A stretch of DNA of 14,052 bases from an uncultured Bacteroides sp. (GTDB lineage: Bacteria; Bacteroidota; Bacteroidia; Bacteroidales; Bacteroidaceae): positions 1 through 14,052 of the forward strand of contig USSR01000107.1 in assembly GCA_900557355.1 (NCBI GenBank). Direction: 5' to 3'. Under the pieces are notes generated by a model. That model worked only from the letters and a program-made list of their open reading frames with translations, had not been told where the DNA came from and searched no databases. Position 1 is the first letter of the stretch. Each line of letters starts with the position of its first letter. Below, one piece after another: positions 12,993 through 14,052 of this stretch. The position numbers and the translations under genes were made by a program.

Positions 12993-14052
12993 TTAGAGTT
13001 TCTTTAAAACCATTATTTCATTATTCTTCTTTACTATTATTTCCCATAATTGCTGCAGTTCGGGATAATCGGTATTCAGGAATAATAGCTTTTGCAACCT
13101 GAAAAGGTATCTGAGAGTGACCTGATTGTTTTGCTGGGTGATGGTATACCGGCAGAATACTTTCTCATCACCTGTTTGCACCCTTAGACCTTCCGGCTTC
13201 TCATCTACTACATATCCCTCTGGGATAGTCAGATTAGCGGTCAGTGACAGATGGTCCGTATAAGGAAATTCTACAGGGAGCTTTCTTTCTGATTGTTTGA
13301 AAGGGGATTCGGAAACATGCAGGAATACAAGCGGATTGACGTAAATAAACTGGTCGTTAACTGTAGATTGTTTTTCGAATTCCATTACTTCACGTACTTG
13401 TGGTGAGAAGCCGTTTCTTCCTTCTATCCGGAGTGACTTGACCTGGATGTTTTCTTCGGAAGCCAGCTTGTTGACAAAGTCGGTGCTGTCCTTTGCCGTG
13501 CGGAACTTATTCCGTAAGCGGGAAGCATACTGACCTGCATAAAGTGTTTCGCGTGTACCAGAAATGGTACCTTCAGGAGAAATGCTGGCAATAACGGCGG
13601 ATCTCAACTGGTTTGTTCCGAGAGCTTCCAGATTAACCCATTGACTGTGGTTACCCGGAATGATGACCCGGGCGCGGTTGGTCATAAGTAGAGGAGGCAG
13701 TACATTGAGGTAGCCGTCTTCTACTGAACTGTCCAGATAAACCAAGGTGGTGTCTGTGTGGGCAATACCTACGATGAAAGTATTTAGTTTCTGAAGGCTG
13801 GGGTGGGTCAGGGGGAGTATGCCCATATTCCGCCGGCTCATTACTACCGGATAGGCAGGTATTCCGGCATCTGTCAACATACTGATGAGGATGAAGTTTA
13901 AATCAGCATTGCTTCCTGTACCCTCTTTCAGTATTTGCTTTGGGGCTTTACCGTATAAGTTGTATTTCTCATTCCATTTCACCTTATTTTTGAGTAGAGT
14001 GTAGATGGCACATATCTTTTCTTCTGTTCCTTTCATCTGTTCAAGATGTAGT
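12993..14052 (-). CDS. DUF3857-type protein with degenerate transglutaminase core (partial)
   Basis: The frame stays open to the right window edge past the Met at 14036, so this is the C-terminal portion (at least 352 residues) of a longer protein. The visible part begins in the transglutaminase-like core (EKICAIYTLLKNKVKWNEKY). Where an active member has Gly-Asp-Cys, this one has GTGSNADLN, so the catalytic Cys is absent and the domain is probably non-enzymatic; this pseudo-core is common in a subgroup that pairs with active paralogues. The remainder is beta-rich (VQVKSLRIEG-like strands, LPVEFPYTDHLSLTANLTIP, RYTITQQNNQVTLRYLFRLQ) and matches the domain that follows the core in this family. 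The signal peptide and DUF3857 domain lie outside the window. It is followed after 11 bases by its active-type paralogue. Confidence 0.85.
   Translation of the reverse strand, partial: LHLEQMKGTEEKICAIYTLLKNKVKWNEKYNLYGKAPKQILKEGTGSNADLNFILISMLTDAGIPAYPVVMSRRNMGILPLTHPSLQKLNTFIVGIAHTDTTLVYLDSSVEDGYLNVLPPLLMTNRARVIIPGNHSQWVNLEALGTNQLRSAVIASISPEGTISGTRETLYAGQYASRLRNKFRTAKDSTDFVNKLASEENIQVKSLRIEGRNGFSPQVREVMEFEKQSTVNDQFIYVNPLVFLHVSESPFKQSERKLPVEFPYTDHLSLTANLTIPEGYVVDEKPEGLRVQTGDEKVFCRYTITQQNNQVTLRYLFRLQKLLFLNTDYPELQQLWEIIVKKNNEIMVLKKL

Noticed and set aside
1..14052. tRNA, rRNA or complete insertion sequence
   Set aside because: No tRNA or rRNA-like segment and no transposase frame was seen on either strand; the DUF4143 remnant is not a transposase.

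Overview
The window looks like a chromosomal segment of a Bacteroides-type gut bacterium (Bacteroidales). The evidence is the AT-rich intergenic DNA, a TAnnTTTG-type -7 promoter element, weak ribosome binding sites, and a set of families typical of that order: DUF3244, DUF3836, DUF3857/transglutaminase, DUF4143 and a Bacteroidetes-style double-glycine leader peptide. No species can be named from the sequence alone.

Layout. Positions 1-222 hold the 3' end of a gene that I do not recognise, followed by a 315-bp gap with a strong imperfect hairpin (343-421). A plus-strand block runs from 538 to 9568. It holds a membrane-anchored TPR/HTH regulator (538-2283), a small secreted DUF3244 protein (2356-2772), a membrane protein fusing a C39-like, a VKOR and a thioredoxin domain (2797-4338), a 69-residue double-glycine precursor peptide with one Cys at each end of its core (4431-4640), a terminator-like hairpin, a TlpA-type thioredoxin (4811-6016), a C39-peptidase ABC exporter (6063-8249) and an HlyD-type adaptor (about 8270-9568). 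The minus strand then carries a wrecked DUF4143 ATPase pseudogene (9580-10177), a secreted DUF3836 protein (10252-10749) with a sigma-54-like promoter and tandem upstream sites, and two tandem DUF3857/transglutaminase-like proteins (11092-12981, and 12993 to beyond the right edge).

How the main block probably works (inference). The precursor leader is recognised by the exporter's C39 domain and cut after the double glycine, while ABC transporter and HlyD adaptor (plus an outer-membrane channel not encoded here) move the core out. The VKOR-thioredoxin protein probably forms the Cys27-Cys68 disulfide, which would join the two ends of the mature peptide. Its N-terminal C39-like domain has lost the catalytic residues and may serve as a leader- or peptide-docking module. 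The TlpA-type thioredoxin could correct or reduce disulfides. The TPR regulator has its repeats on the periplasmic side and its HTH in the cytoplasm, so it could sense the peptide or the envelope state and drive the operon. Whether the peptide is a bacteriocin, a signal or something else cannot be told from the sequence. The locus resembles known Bacteroidales double-glycine peptide export systems in its parts, but the pseudo-C39/VKOR/Trx fusion and the end-to-end disulfide peptide make it the most interesting item here.
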